Shown here: in pieces, positions 1 to 12,018 of the stretch
Numbering within the stretch: position 1 is the first letter of the stretch
How the letters are laid out: every line of letters begins with the position of its first letter
Source of the DNA: Merluccius polli
Lineage: Eukaryota; Chordata; Actinopteri; Gadiformes; Merlucciidae
DNA: 64,000 nucleotides
Assembly: GCA_030340625.1 (NCBI GenBank)
Contig: JAOPHQ010002280.1
Span: 434,001 to 498,000, forward strand
Direction: 5' to 3'
Notes under the pieces: generated by a model
What the model saw: the letters and a program-made list of their open reading frames with translations, nothing else
The model's database searches: none
What the model was told of the DNA's origin: nothing
Translations under genes and position numbers: made by a program

Positions 1-175
1 TTGACTGACTGACTTATCTGACTGTTTTGTTTCGCTTAATGCGCCTTATAGTCCGGTGCGCTTTATATATGGAAAAGTTCGAAAATAGACCATTCATTGA
101 CAGTGCGCCTTATAATCCAGTGCGCCCTATAGTGCGTAAAATACGGTAGTTGTCTGCTTCATTATTTGTCCAAAA
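1..175. mobile_element. Fragment of a DNA-transposon end
   Basis: The motif GCGCCTTATA-TCC-GTGCGC is repeated at about 40-63 and 100-130, and the stretch finishes with TAGTGCGTAAAATACGG. Short GCGC-rich direct repeats ending in a TACGG-type terminus are common at the ends of animal DNA transposons. No coding capacity is visible, the other end is absent, and the family is inferred only loosely. Confidence 0.4.
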
Positions 176-352
176 TGTGTCATATCAACTGAGTTTGTAA
201 CGGGAGTGGTTTGGACCCAATAGCAGCACAAAGGTGGGTCTCGTTAGTAACAAACTGCGCTTTATCAAAAGTGCGTTCACACGGGGGTGGGGGGTCGCGG
301 ACAACATGCATGTTAAATTGGGGGTCGCGACTCAAAAAGGTTGAGAACCACT
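176..352. mobile_element. hAT-like element end
   Basis: The stretch ends in GGTTGAGAACCACTG, a typical hAT terminus, preceded by two GGGGGTCGCG motifs. No partner end beginning CAGTGG is visible upstream, so this is a truncated copy. Bases 353-629 hold no feature I recognise. Confidence 0.45.
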
Positions 353-629
353 GCTGTAGACTGTGGCACTGGCACACTAGCCGCAAGTGCCGCAGGTCGG
401 AAGAATGAATCAATCGTTCGCTTGGTCATTGCTCGAACAGCAGGTTGAGCTCTTTCTCCTTCTCACAGACCCGCGCTCGATAATCTCTATGACCCTCCCC
501 CTCCACACATTAGCCACTTACAGTGGCTATTCCCTATCCTTCTCACACTCATTGGCCTGCTACAGATTCCGGATTCATTGACGCACTCCTTCCACGTTTA
601 ACGTGTAAAAATAAAAAATAAAAAGGGCA

Positions 630-730
630 AATTTACTGGTCGCACATGCGCGACCAGATGTAAAATTCAGTCGCATTCTCTCAAATTTTGGTCACAAAAT
701 GCGACCATTTGGTCGCAGTCTGGAGCCCTG
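630..730. mobile_element. Terminal fragment of a GGTCGCA-rich hAT MITE
   Basis: Repeated TGGTCGCA/TGCGACC motifs lead to the terminus TCTGGAGCCCTG at 730. The element at 55447-56545 has the same style of end (CAGGGCTCTAGA and GGTCGCA repeats), so this is probably the right end of a related copy whose left part is lost. Confidence 0.45.
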
Positions 731-1019
731 TACACTCTAAAAAATGCTGAGTTATTTTCTTAACTCAACTGCTGGGTTGACACTGCTGGGTCATTCTGTT
801 GAGTTATTCTAACTACAGGGGTTAAAGTTTTCCGTCGCTATGACGGAAATCCGTCAACTCGGCTCTCGTAAGGTCCCGTGGTCCCACCAGAAAGGCAGAG
901 TGAGAACCGCATATAAAGAAAAAATAAGCATTTCGAGAGCCTTTAAAAATTCCTACAGTAGTACAGACCATGAATGCAACACTCCACGTATCCTAGCAAC
1001 ATTCAACCCATAAGTCTGT
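731..1019. mobile_element. CACTA-like MITE end, then unassigned sequence
   Basis: CACTCTAAAAAATGCTGAG begins at 733 directly after TA. It is followed by TGCTGGGT-type repeats to about 830, a pattern common in short fish CACTA-like elements. A small GACGGAAATCCGTC dyad lies near 842. The matching right end is not visible, and 850-1019 is unassigned. Confidence 0.35.
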
Positions 1020-1289
1020 GCGTTTTTGTTGACAGAAGTGGTAGCTCTAGTTGTCACTGCGGTCAAGCCAGCCGTCTCTCGTTTTCGCGTGGTCAAGCCA
1101 GCCGCTCCAACATTTTCCAGTGCGCCCGTATTGCCAACTTTATGGCAAATACTTTGAGGCGCTAGTTTACTGCAGCGTGTGGAAACTTCCGGTTTTCAAA
1201 ATAAAACGTGGGTATTAAATGTATTAAACGTTTATTTAAAAAATATGAAGAGTGTTAAGATTTGATTTTTAAAAAAGAAAGTAAGAGTT

Positions 1290-2425
1290 GTGTCTCATAA
1301 AACAAGTATGATCCTGCACTAATTTTGAGCCAATAGGTCACATTACCAGGAAGTTATTGAGCTTTAATGCTCATATTTACATTATGAAATGTATTAAAAA
1401 TTCATATAAAATATAAGGGGAAGTAAAATGATATAAAAAGAGGTGTGTCTCATACAGCAGGTGTAGATCTACTGTCCTACACTCATTTTGAGCCAATAGG
1501 TCACATGACCTGGAAGTTATTGAGCTTTAATGCTCATATTTACATTATGAAATGTATTAAAAATTCATTAAAAAATATGAGAAGTGTTAAAATCCTATAA
1601 AAAGAGGTGTGTCTCATACAGCAGGTGTACATCTACTGTGCTACACTCATTTTGAGCCAATAGGTCACATGACCTGGAAGCTATTGAGTTTTAATGCTCA
1701 TATTTACATTATGAAATGTATTAAAAATTCATATAAAATATGAGAAGTGTTGAAATGCTATAAAAAGAGGTGTGTCTCATACAGCAGGTGTACATCTACT
1801 GTCCTACACTCATTTTGAGCCAATAGGTCACATGACCTGGAAGCTATTGAGCTTTAATGCTCATATTTACATTATGAAATGTATTAAAAATGCATATAAA
1901 ATATGAGAAGTGTTGAAATGCTATAAAAAGAGGTGTGTCTCATACAGCAGGTGTACATCTACTGTCCTACACTCATTTTGAGCCAATAGGTCACATGACC
2001 TGGAAGTTATTGAGCTTTAATGCTCATATTTACATTATGAAGTGTATAAAAAATTCATATAAAATATAAGGGGAAGTAAAATGATATAAAAAGAGGTGTG
2101 TCTCATACAGCAGGTGTAGATCTACTGTGCTACACTCATTTTGAGCCAATAGGTTACATGACGTAGAAGCTATTGAGCTTTAATGCTCATATTTACATTA
2201 TGAAATGTATTAAAAATTCATATAAAATATGAGAAGTGTTGAAATGCTATACAAAGAGGTGTGTCTCATACAGCAGGTGTACATCTACTGTCCTACACTC
2301 ATGTTGAGCCAATAGGTCACATGACCTGGAAGCTATTGAGCTTTAATGCTCATATTTACATTATGAAATGTATTAAAAATTCATTAAAAAATATGAGATG
2401 TGTTAAAATCTAAGTGCTACACTCA
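1290..2425 (+). repeat. Forward tandem array of ~163-bp unit
   Basis: About six full units, each marked by GTGTGTCTCATACAGCAGG starting near 1444, 1610, 1771, 1936, 2097 and 2260, plus a diverged outer unit near 1290. Each unit contains GAGCCAATAGGTCACATGAC and GCTCATATTTACATTATGAA. Units differ by a few substitutions, suggesting amplification with ongoing homogenisation. Confidence 0.9.
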
Positions 2426-3689
2426 TTTTGAGCCAATAGGTAGTAGATGTACACCTGCTGTATGAGACACACCTCTTTTTATAGGATTTTAACACTTCTC
2501 ATATTTTTTAATGAATTTTTAAAACATTTCATAATGTAAATATGAGCATTAAAGCTCAATAGGTCATGTGACCTATTGGCTCAACATAATGTAGGACAGT
2601 AGATGTACACCTGCTGTATGAGACACACCTCTTTTTATAGCATTTCAACACTTCTCATATTTTATATGAATTTTTAATACATTTCATAATGTAAATATGA
2701 GTATTAAAGCTCAATAGCTTCCAGGTCATGTGACCTATTGGCTCAAAATCAGTGTAGGACAGTAGATGTACACCTGCTGTATGAGACACACCTCTTTTTA
2801 TAGGATTTTAACACTTCTCATATTTTTTTATGAATTTTTAATACATTTCATAATGTAAATATGAGCATTAAAGCTCAATAACTTCCAGGTCATGTGACCC
2901 ATTGGCTCAAAATGAGTGTAGGACAGTAGATGTACACCTGCTGTATGAGACACACCTCTTTTTATAGCATTTCAACAGTTCTCATATTTTATATGAATTT
3001 TTAATACATTTCATAATGTAAATATGAGCATTAAAGCTCAATAGCTTCCAGGTCATGTGACCTATTGGCTCAAAATGAGTGTAGCACAGTAGATCTACAC
3101 CTGCTGTATGAGACACACCTCTTTTTATATCATTTTACTTCCCCTTATATTTTATATGAATTTTTAATACATTTCATAATGTAAATATGAGCATTAAAGC
3201 TCAATAACTTCCAGGTCATGTGACCTATTGGCTCAAAATGAGTGTAGGACAGTAGATCTACACCTGCTGTATGAGACACACCTCTTTTTATATCATTTTA
3301 CTTCCCCTTATATTTTATATGCATTTTTAATACATTTCATAATGTAAATATGAGCATTAAAGCTCAATAGCTTCCAGGTCATGTGACCTATTGGCTCAAA
3401 ATGAGTGTAGGACAGTAGATGTACACCTGCTGTATGAGACACACCTCTTTTTATAGCATTTCAACACTTCTCATATTTTATATGAATTTTTAATACATTT
3501 CATAATGTAAATATGAGCATTAAAGCTCAATAGCTTCCAGGTCATGTGACCTATTGGCTCAAAATGAGTGTAGGTCAGTAGATGTACACCTGCTGTATGA
3601 GACACACCTCTTTTTATAGCATTTCAACACTTCTCATATTTTATATGAATTTTTAATACATTTCATAATGTAAATATGAGCATTAAAGC
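2426..3689 (-). repeat. Inverted tandem array of the ~163-bp unit
   Basis: The same unit in reverse orientation, marked by CTGCTGTATGAGACACACC near 2456, 2611, 2775, 2939, 3100, 3265, 3429 and 3592. The switch in orientation at about 2405-2435 makes the centre of a multi-kilobase palindrome with the forward array. The array stops at 3689, where another element is inserted. Confidence 0.9.
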
Positions 3690-3994
3690 TCAATAACAGA
3701 GCCCGTCTACGGAGAGCCTGTCCACTCCCTATTAAGTCCCATTGTACCGAATTTTGGTTGCAGTTCCACCAGAGCTCCACTGGGGGCGATCGCCCATGAG
3801 TGCAGAATGAATGGGAGCAGATGGAGCTAGACGGCTAAATGTGTCTCTTTCACCTGATTCTCATTGAGAAATCTCCGATTTGATTGTAGTTTTTACAAGT
3901 TCAACATGGGTTATAGATCGAAAGTTGAATGAACGAGTACTTATGTCCTTTCGATTTCTTACAGGACGAGTTGTTGTTGCCCATAACACGCTAG

Positions 3995-4444
3995 TGTGTC
4001 TCCCTCCCAAAGCACAGTCGAGACGCAAATGGTTTCCTCTACGGGTTTTTAATGAAGTCTTCTTCTCCACATCAAACCGTGAAAACTAAGTTATACACGG
4101 CATAAAACACATACAACACAGTGGTTAGCAAACTCAGCTTTGAGATGACAAAATGCAAGTAAATGACAGACAAATACCTCGTTGGCTGCATGCTACGACA
4201 GGGAATTTTCTCTTCTTCCTTCATACGACTTAACATTAATCCTTAACACTTTTAAAGGCTTGAATAACTTATTGAACTCGAATAGCGTGCGTGCATGTTC
4301 ACCTTGCTTCTCTGAATATATTCTTACGCGCTCTGGCGTATCCCGCGTGGCTACCGCAACTCAGCGGAAGTTGTCAAAATAAAAGTCCATTTCACATTAC
4401 AAAATAATGACACATGAAAATAATATATAATGGCAGCAGTTACA
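3995..4444 (-). repeat. BEL/Pao 3' LTR
   Basis: 450-bp LTR: on the minus strand it starts TGTAACTGCTGCC and ends GGGAGACACA. It is preceded by a purine-rich GGTGGAAG tract that fits the polypurine tract. Its inner ~200 bp (4245-4444) match 10465-10667 almost exactly. Confidence 0.8.
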
Positions 4445-4662
4445 CTTCCACCAAATCACACAACCTTACTGTGGGATTTCTTTACATTACTTACACTTGC
4501 AGCTGCAGTTAAAGTCTTTGATCATAAACTTTAAACAAACATCATTAAGTCATTAACCACAAAATATGGAATGCCAGGATAAACATTATTACAACTCTTT
4601 GCACAGAATGCAAAAAAAAACATTAAACTTCTTCCATAGAATGGAGATAAACATTAGAAAAA

Positions 4663-7600
4663 TTAGACTTGGTCTGCTTCAAGCAGAGTGACCAACTTAT
4701 GCACTGGTCTATCTAAGAAAAATGTCCTAGTGGTGGATTTACCCTTTTCAAATGTGGTGTCACTAACCAACAATCTGACCTTTCTGACCCTATCATCTGA
4801 CCCTGGATATACTTCTGTTATTCTGGCCAGCTTCCATTCATTACGTGGGACTTGGTCATCTTGTAAAAGCACAATGTCGTTCACTTTTAAGTTTCTTTTG
4901 TTCTTTTGCCACTTGTGTCTTGCTTGTAAATTCAAAAGGTATTCCTTTTTCCATCGAATCCAAAATTCATTGGCCAAATATTGAACTCGACGCCACCTCT
5001 TTTGAAGATAAAGATCTTCCTTGACAAACTTTCCAGGTGGAGGAAGAATGATGGTGGTCTTCATGGTAAGTATATGATTCGGAGTCAAAGGTTCAGGTGA
5101 GGATGGGTCATTCAAATGTTCAACGGTAAGTGGTCTGCTATTAATGATTGCCATCACTTCATACAGAAACGTTCTGAGAGATGAGCTATCAAGTCTTTGT
5201 GCTGACTGGTCGAGAATGGCAGTAAGAACACTTCTTACAGTTCTAATTTGCCTCTCCCAGATGCCACCCATGTGACTTGCCGCTGGTGGGTTCATCAGAA
5301 ATTCACATCCTAAAACCTTCACTCTTACTTCATCCATTCCATTCATGAGTTCTGCTAACTCTCTCCTTGCGCCAATGAAATTGGTTCCTTGGTCACTTCG
5401 AATTTGACGAACATTTCCTCTAATAGCAATGAATGCTCTTAAAGCATTGATGAACGCATCAGTTGTCATGTCATCAAGCATCTCTATGTGTATGGCTCTT
5501 GAACATAGGCAGGTAAGTAAAAGTCCATACTTTTTAATGTCTTTTCTTCCCTCTTTAATATGAATCGGACCAAAGCAGTCGATGCCAGTGTAGGTGAACG
5601 GAGGAGTTGCTTCCATTCTATCTTCAGGTAAGTTACCCATCTTCTGTACTTCAGTACTTCTTCTGTACTTTCGACACTTGACACATTTGAAGATGTGTGA
5701 CGATACTGCACTACTGCATCCCAGGATCCACAGTCCACTAGCTCGCAGTTCGTTTACAGTCATTCCACGTCCCTGATGATGAACTCTCTCATGGAAGTGC
5801 TTGATAAGTAAGTCTGATATGTGACTATTTCTCGGAAGTATTGCTGGATGCTTCACATGTGGGTGTAACGTGGCTTGACTTAAACGTCCTCCCACTCTTA
5901 GCGTCCCTTCCTCATCCAAAAATGGACATAACTTGTACATCTTGCTATGCTTTGTCTTGCAAATCACTTCCTTTACTTTCAAGTTGTTTATTTCATCTGG
6001 GAACGCTTCTTCTTGAACTAACTTAATGATAGCAATCTCTGCTTCTTTCCTTTCTTCTAGGCTTGTACTTTCGTTGTTTCTTTGTTTGCCAGTCTTTTTC
6101 TCTTTGACTCTTCGTTTCAATCTGGCGAATGCTTGCACTAACCTTGACCAGTCAGAAAACTTTTCAAGGCGGTCCAAAAACGATCTGTTCTCCCTTGCTT
6201 GAGTACTCAACACAAGAGCCTTGCGGAGCTCAGGATCATCTTCCTTAACTTCTCCCACCTTGCGTGCTCTGTCAGGTAAGTCCCATTGCCAAAGAAACTT
6301 TGGTCCGGAGAGCCAATTGGAGGTCTTGAGTTGCTCAGCAGTTAATCCTCGGGACGCATGGTCTGCCGGATTATCCTCAGATGCAACATGGGCCCATTGT
6401 TCAGGCTTTGTACTTGACTTGATTCTTTGTATGCGATTGGCTACAAACACTTGGAATCTTCTTGCATCGTTGTTTATATAGCCAAGAACAACTGTAGAGT
6501 CTGTCCAAAAGTATTCTTGCAGATCTTGGATTTCCAATTCGTTGCGGAGCATGTCACTGGTTCGTACTGCAACTACTGCTGCAGTGAGCTCCAGTCTTGG
6601 TATTGTAGTCACTTTGGTTGGTGAGACTCTTGACTTTCCCATTACTAGAGAGCAGTGGACTTCGTTGGATTCATTGATGACTCGCAGGTAAGTACATTCA
6701 CCATATCCGGAGGAGCTTGCATCGGAAAAATGATGAAGTTCGTGAGTCTTAATGTTGCCAAGACTTGAAGGTAAGTAGCACCTTTTGATTTCCATTTCAG
6801 ATAGATTGGGTAGGTCTCTGATCCAGGACTCCCACTTGGGCTTTAAGTTTTCTGGAATTTCATCATCCCAGCCAATCTTTTCTCTGCACATTTGTTGAAG
6901 AATTTGTTTTCCGATAAGGACAAACGGTGACATGAATCCTAACGGATCATACACAGAGGCTACTGTGGAGAGCACACCTCTTCTGGTGAGTGGGTTGGAC
7001 TTTACTTGAACTCTAAATTTGAAGGAGTCAGATGTGATGCACCATTCAACTCCAAGCACTCTCTCCATGTGGGGTAAGCTTAAGGCCATGTCTTGCTCTT
7101 TAGCTGCGGCACGTTCTTCTTCAGGGATGGATGCCATCACATTCTCACTATTGGAGACGAACTTGTGGAGTCTTAGCTTGCCAGTCGAGCAAAGTTCCCT
7201 TGATTCCTTGACGAGCTGGATAGCTTCCTTCTCAGTGTGAACACTTGCCAGTCCATCGTCTACGTAGAAATGTCTTTGTATGAAGCAGACTGTGTCTTCG
7301 CTGTACTGACCTTGCCCTTGTGCCGCCAGATGTTTCAGGCCAAAGTTGCCGCAGCCAGGAGACGAAGCCGCTCCAAACAAGTGGACTTTCATTCTGTAAA
7401 TTGAGGGTGTGGTTTCCAGATTGCCGCCCTCCCACCATAGGAATCGTAAGTAATCCTGGTCTTCTCTTTTCACGTGAAACTGATGAAACATCCTTTCGAT
7501 GTCGCACATCACTGCGATAGAGCCTTTTCGGAATCTACACAGGACACCCACTAACATGTTTGTCAGGTCGGGTCCAGTGAGCAGGTGATCATTAAGAGAT

Positions 7601-8462
7601 GTTTCTTGGAATTTGGCTGAACAATCAAATACGACACGAATTTTCCCTGGCTTTTGTGGATGATAAACTCCATGGTGTGGAATATACCATGCTGGGCTGT
7701 TGTCAATTTCGTCCTCAGGGACTTTCTCTGCATCACCACGTGAAATGACGTTGTTCATGAAGTTCACATAGTCCTTGTAGTATGCTTCATTCTTCATTAG
7801 TCTCTTTTGAAGACAGTTTAGACGATTTGTTGCACATACCTTGTTGTTCGGTAGCTTTGGTCTTTCCAGTCTGAACGGTAGTGGCATTTCGTAATGTCCA
7901 TCATCCTTTTGTGTGATGTTTTCTCTTATCGTTGACAGGAACTTGAGGTCATCTTGAGACACAGGATCCTCTTCTCCAGCCTTTTCGGAGAAGTCTGACT
8001 CAAGGACCTTTAGAATGTCTGAGGGTGTAATCTCTTTGACTTTGGTTCTATTCACATAATGCACTTGAGTTTTCAGACTGATGGAGGGGTTAACTCCTGG
8101 TGTCACTTGCCTCACTACAATCCGATGGCTGATACCTATGGCATCTCCATAATCTACACAAGCATTCCCATGGCCTACAATGCTCCACCCAAGGTCTGTG
8201 CGCTGTGCATAGGGCTCATGTTCTTTGCCAGACACGACTTCTCGTGGGAGTAAGGCTTGCGAGCAGTTGTAGCCAATGAGCAGACCCACTTCACAGTCTT
8301 GTAAAGGTGCCACATCATCTTGGAGGTGCTCTAGATGGGACCAAGCTTTGGCGGTTTTAGCTGTTGGAATGTGAGTTCTGTTGGCAGGAATAAAGTCACG
8401 TGTGTAGGTTGGTGGTAAATAGATCCTCTTGTTGGAGTAAAAGCCACGGACTTGAAGGTTGT
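4663..8462 (-). pseudogene. pol: BEL/Pao pol (RT, RNase H, integrase)
   Basis: An open frame of 1216 codons (8313-4663) copies element RNA into DNA and inserts it. The reverse-transcriptase region has the FYVDDG active-site motif near residues 349-354, preceded by a CDIERMFHQF motif. RNase H is suggested by HFSDASSSGYGE. Integrase shows an H2C2-type zinc region (HPAIL, HHQGRG, CVKCRK), then YTGIDCFGP, RSDQGTNF and GGIWERQIR. The last ~100 residues resemble the DUF5641-type tail (VNDIVLLQDD). The same frame remains open upstream of the first Met to about 8480, where it breaks from the protease frame, so that Met is not the true start. Length is normal for the family apart from the break. It shares one transcript with gag. 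Confidence 0.9.
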
Positions 8463-9593
8463 TTATTCTTTGAGAGCTAGTGTTCTTGAAGTCATAGTAG
8501 AAAGTTTCAACTTGACTTGCTCTTTGTCAGCTTCCAAGGCATCAGCTACTTCACTGAGAACAAAGGTTGTGTCGCTTTGTGAATCCAAGAGAGCATACGT
8601 GAGTACTTCTTGTGCTGGTTGAGCAGCAGATGAAATCCAGACGGGAATTATTGCAGAAGTCGCTTTATAAGCTTCATCGAGGATCACTCTATTTGAAGTA
8701 GCGACTGCGATTGCTCCATGTTGTGTTGCTTGAGGCCTTTCCTGACTTGTAGTTGACCTGTTTTGATTTGGATTTAATTTAACTTGTGGTGCTCTTTGCT
8801 GGAATTTGTCTTCATGCAGACAAGTCGGATGGCGCTTGTTGCATGTTTCGCAAACACTCCTTGTGTTGCAACTCTTTGAGAGGTGACCGGGCTTAAGGCA
8901 ACCGAAGCACAGCTTTTCAGCTTGGACAAACTTGACTCTGTCGGAGACTGGCTTTTCCACAAACGTCCTGCATTTGAGCAAAGTGTGCCCAGTCTTCTTA
9001 CAGAGAGTGCAGGTTTTCACAGTCTCTTCATTAGAGCTCATAGTCAGTGTCTTTGCTTTAACATTTTGATATCTTTGTTGTTTTGGCTGTTCATTTTCTC
9101 CTTGTTTCAGTGACTGCAATGATGTAACTGGGTTACAAGCAATTCTCGCTTCTCTTATTAGAAATTCCACTAACTGCCTGAAGGAGGGGAACTTGCTTTG
9201 TTTCTCTTCAACTTCTATGACCTTCCGATTCCATCTTACAGATAGCCAATCGGGTAACTTTGACAGTATTTTTCTGTTTTCATTGCAGTCGTTTAGAATC
9301 TCCAGTGCTTTTATATGGACCATTGCGGCCTCGCAACTTCTGAGAAAATCAACAAACTCTCTGAGCTCGAAGCTCTCTTTAGTGCCGATCTTGGGCCATG
9401 CTTGGAGTTTGTCTCTGTATGCCTTTGCAACTGTAAATGGGTTTCCGTATCTCTCCTCTAAAATCTCCCATGCAGACACATAGGCAGATTCAGTCCCAAG
9501 TAGGAAATATCCATCCAGTGCACTCTTGGCTCGTCCACTTACATATCTACGGAGGTAGTATATCTTCTCCTTCTCTTCTATTCTTCTGGTCAA
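8463..9593 (-). pseudogene. gag: BEL/Pao gag C-terminal part and protease
   Basis: A 376-codon frame. The first half matches the DUF1759 gag region (YYLRRYVSGRAKSAL). Then come three Cys-rich knuckle-like motifs (CTLCKKTGHTLLKC, CFGCLKPGHLSKSC, CETCNKRHPTC) that would bind element RNA. A retroviral-type aspartic protease follows, with the catalytic motif ALLDSQSDTTF (DSQ in place of DTG, as is usual in BEL/Pao). The frame ends at a stop just where the pol frame takes over. It overlaps the N-terminal gag frame by about 45 bp in another frame, so it is frameshifted at both edges. Confidence 0.85.
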
Positions 9594-10464
9594 TCAAAGT
9601 TTGGAAAGAAAGCTTCCAGTCACTGTATTTCAATGGATCACCACTGAATACTGATGGTTCAGGAACTGGGATTCTGTTGGCACTTAAGGCTTCTGCCAGG
9701 ACCCTCACAAGCTCTATTGTGCTGTCACTCGTGGAGGTTGTGATGGGTTGAGGGGCAGGAAATGCAGGCAGAGGCGGAGGTCTTGTGGGACCTCTCGGCA
9801 GGTTATCTGTCAGCAACCCGCGGCCTGGGACTTCATTCGGCTCTTGATCGTACACCTGCATTCTCGCTCTGGCTGCACTGAGCTCCTTCACTGCCTCCAA
9901 ATGCTGAATTCTTCTTCGTCTTTCCTCCACAGTTCTTTGTATAGCTATGTGCTCTTCTTCTAGTTTAGCTTTCATTTCAGCAGCCTCCTCTTCTCTCTTT
10001 ATTCTTCTATTCACCTCTTCTGCTTCTTGCTGTAAACGGCGCTTCACAGCAGCGGCCTCTTGAGCAGCAATCTTCTTTTTAGCCTCTGCTTCCAAATGCT
10101 GTATTTCCAATTGTTCTCTTTCTTGCTCTTGCAGCACTTCCAGAACAGCTTGGCTTGCAGCAGCGTTGGCAGCAGCTTCTTGGCGTTTCACAGAAGTTCT
10201 TGAATGCTCCGAGGTGTTTGAATACTCTGAAGAGCCTTTGAGGATAGAGGCGACAGTTCCTAAATCACTCGTGCTTGAGTTCCAAAGAGAGCCTGCTTCT
10301 GGCCAATCTTGTTCTTCTCCATCTGGTGTCTTCCCTCCCAGACGGCTTGAGGCTTTGGCCACGAGGAAGCTGGAAATCTCTACACACAGATCCACTCTTC
10401 GACGTATGTCTTGGTCTGGTGTTGTGACTCTGCGCAGCTCTTCATAAACACGCTGGATGTCTGC
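9547..10464 (-). pseudogene. gag: BEL/Pao gag N-terminal part
   Basis: The frame is open from the LTR junction (about 10464); its first Met is at 10395, but codons upstream are also open, so the original start has been deleted. It contains a long charged, Ala/Glu/Arg-rich coiled coil (about residues 70-170 from Met), then a Pro-rich linker and the start of the DUF1759 region (FSGDPLKYSDWKLSFQTL). A frame break near 9575 separates it from the rest of gag. The role would be particle assembly. Confidence 0.75.
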
Positions 10465-10667
10465 ACAAACACTTTTAAAGGCTTGAATAACTTATTGAAC
10501 TCGAATAGCGTGCGTGCATGTTCACCTTGCTTCTCTGAATATATTCTTACGCGCTCTGGCGTATCCCGCGTGGCTACCGCAACTCAGCGGAAGTTGTCAA
10601 AATAAAAGTCCATTTCACATTACAAAATAATGACACATGAAAATAATATATAATGGCAGCAGTTACA
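10465..10667 (-). repeat. BEL/Pao 5' LTR, truncated
   Basis: Near-identical to 4245-4444 and in the same orientation. It begins at the outer TGTAACT end beside the CTAG duplication, but after about 200 bp it joins gag codons directly. The missing distal LTR and leader mark an internal deletion after integration. Confidence 0.8.
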
Positions 10668-11237
10668 CTAGCATTCTGCTAATGAATGCTGATTGGTCAG
10701 TGAAGGACTGATTACGACCCGAGATCTGCTTGATGGCATCTTGGCATCCGAAGCGGGACCACAATGTTAAGGTGGACCTTTTCGCCCAAGTTCTTTTTTT
10801 TTTAACACAGCAACTTTTTTTGGTTGCTGGCACTTTTATCTGCGTATCGTTATGTATGTACTGCTGTGTTGTCGATGCCTTGAGGGAAAGGGAGAGGCTT
10901 GCCGTAAAGCAGTATCTCTGGTCGTAAGATGTGTATGACGTCATTGACATTTTAAAATACTTTTAAAAGCAAATAAGTGACTCTAAAAAATCTAACACCC
11001 AGCAATGTGTAATTTCTTTGCATCCCCTTTCGAAAGCAACATTCAAATTACTAGACAAAAAATTATATCCTGAGAAAAGTGGAGTTTGAGGGGTATAGCT
11101 CCATAGACCGCCATTCATTCTGCACTCGTCCTGTGAGCGCCCTCACATGGAACCAGAGGGGAACTGCAACAGTTCAGAACCCGGAAGTAAACCGAGAGTG
11201 GAACTTCTCTCCTTATTAGACATTCTCTGTCAATAAC

Positions 11238-11632
11238 GTCCAGGTCATGTGACCTATTGGCTCAAAATGAGTGTAGCACAGTAGATCTACACCTGCTGTA
11301 TGAGACACACCTCTTTTTATATCATTTTACTTCCCCTTATATTTTATATGAATTTTTAATACATTTCATAATGTAAATATGAGCATTAAAGCTCAATAAC
11401 TTCCAGGTCATGTGACCTATTGGCTCAAAATGAGTGTAGGACAGTAGATCTACACCTGCTGTATGAGACACACCTCTTTTTATAGCATTTCAACACTTCT
11501 CATATTTCATATGAATTTTTAATACATTTCATAATGTAAATATGAGCATTAAAGCTCAATAGCTTCCAGGTCATGTGACCTATTGGCTCAAAATGAGTGT
11601 AGCACAGCCGATCTACACCTGCTGTATGAGAC
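11238..11632 (-). repeat. Continuation of inverted ~163-bp array
   Basis: Two to three more reversed units, with CTGCTGTATGAGACACACC near 11288 and 11459. The last unit is interrupted at 11632 by the solo LTR. Confidence 0.9.
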
Positions 11633-12018
11633 TGTGGTGTGTTCTTTGAGGAAGAAGGCCGCCGACACAGGAAACGCTTTAACTCACTTTATTTGTTTAG
11701 CTTTAGTTATAGTAATCTACGTAACAATGGAGGGATATAGTAAAAGTCACGCGTGGAGAGCTCCTTAGCTTTGCATCTGTCCGATGCGCTGCCTCGGGAT
11801 TCTGCCCCCCCCCCCGGATGTGTTGCCCGGTAACCGGGCAAGCGTGGCCTCTATGACGCATAATGGCTAGCGTTGAGCGCCCGCCCCCAGTGTATTATGT
11901 ATGCCGCCACCTAGTGTTGAGGTGCAGTTAATACAACTTGTATATTTATTTCTACTTCTTTGTGGCTATGTGTAGATATTACAGCCTGCTGATACATAGT
12001 TATTATTTATTCTCAACA
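11633..12018 (-). mobile_element. Solo LTR related to the 56689-62801 element
   Basis: 386 bp flanked by AGAC on both sides (11629-11632, 12019-12022) inside an array unit, so a 4-bp target duplication. It starts TGTG and ends CTCAACA, and it is similar throughout to the LTRs at 56689 and 62393 (shared TTTATTTGTTTAGCTTTA and AACTTGTATATTTATTTCTA). It is clearly more diverged, with an added C-run near 11808. It results from recombination between two LTRs of an older insertion. Confidence 0.8.

Larger units (their letters stand above)
3995..10667 (-). mobile_element. BEL/Pao LTR retrotransposon, damaged
   Basis: Minus-strand element bounded by TG...CA LTR ends and a CTAG target duplication (3991-3994 and 10668-10671). 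It carries gag, protease, reverse transcriptase, RNase H and integrase in BEL/Pao order. The 3' LTR is complete at 3995-4444. The 5' LTR keeps only its first ~200 bp (about 10465-10667) and then runs directly into gag coding sequence, so the rest of the LTR, the primer-binding site and the leader are gone. At least two frame breaks split gag-pro-pol. It therefore cannot be autonomous now. Confidence 0.9.
3698..11229. mobile_element. Short non-autonomous element split by BEL/Pao
   Basis: The direct repeat TCAATAAC lies at 3690-3697 and 11230-11237 and interrupts the array sequence, so it reads as an 8-bp target duplication. The two halves (3698-3990 and 10672-11229) share inverted similarity near their outer ends, including GAGTGCAGAATGAATGG and GTTGCAGTTCC. 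Without the retrotransposon the element is about 0.85 kb. An 8-bp duplication fits hAT-type MITEs, but the exact terminus is ambiguous by one base. There is no coding sequence of its own. Confidence 0.55.

Noticed and set aside
4688..10605. Many plus-strand frames of 60-104 codons opposite gag and pol
   Set aside because: They are antisense shadows of the BEL/Pao coding strand with no domain or separate signal.
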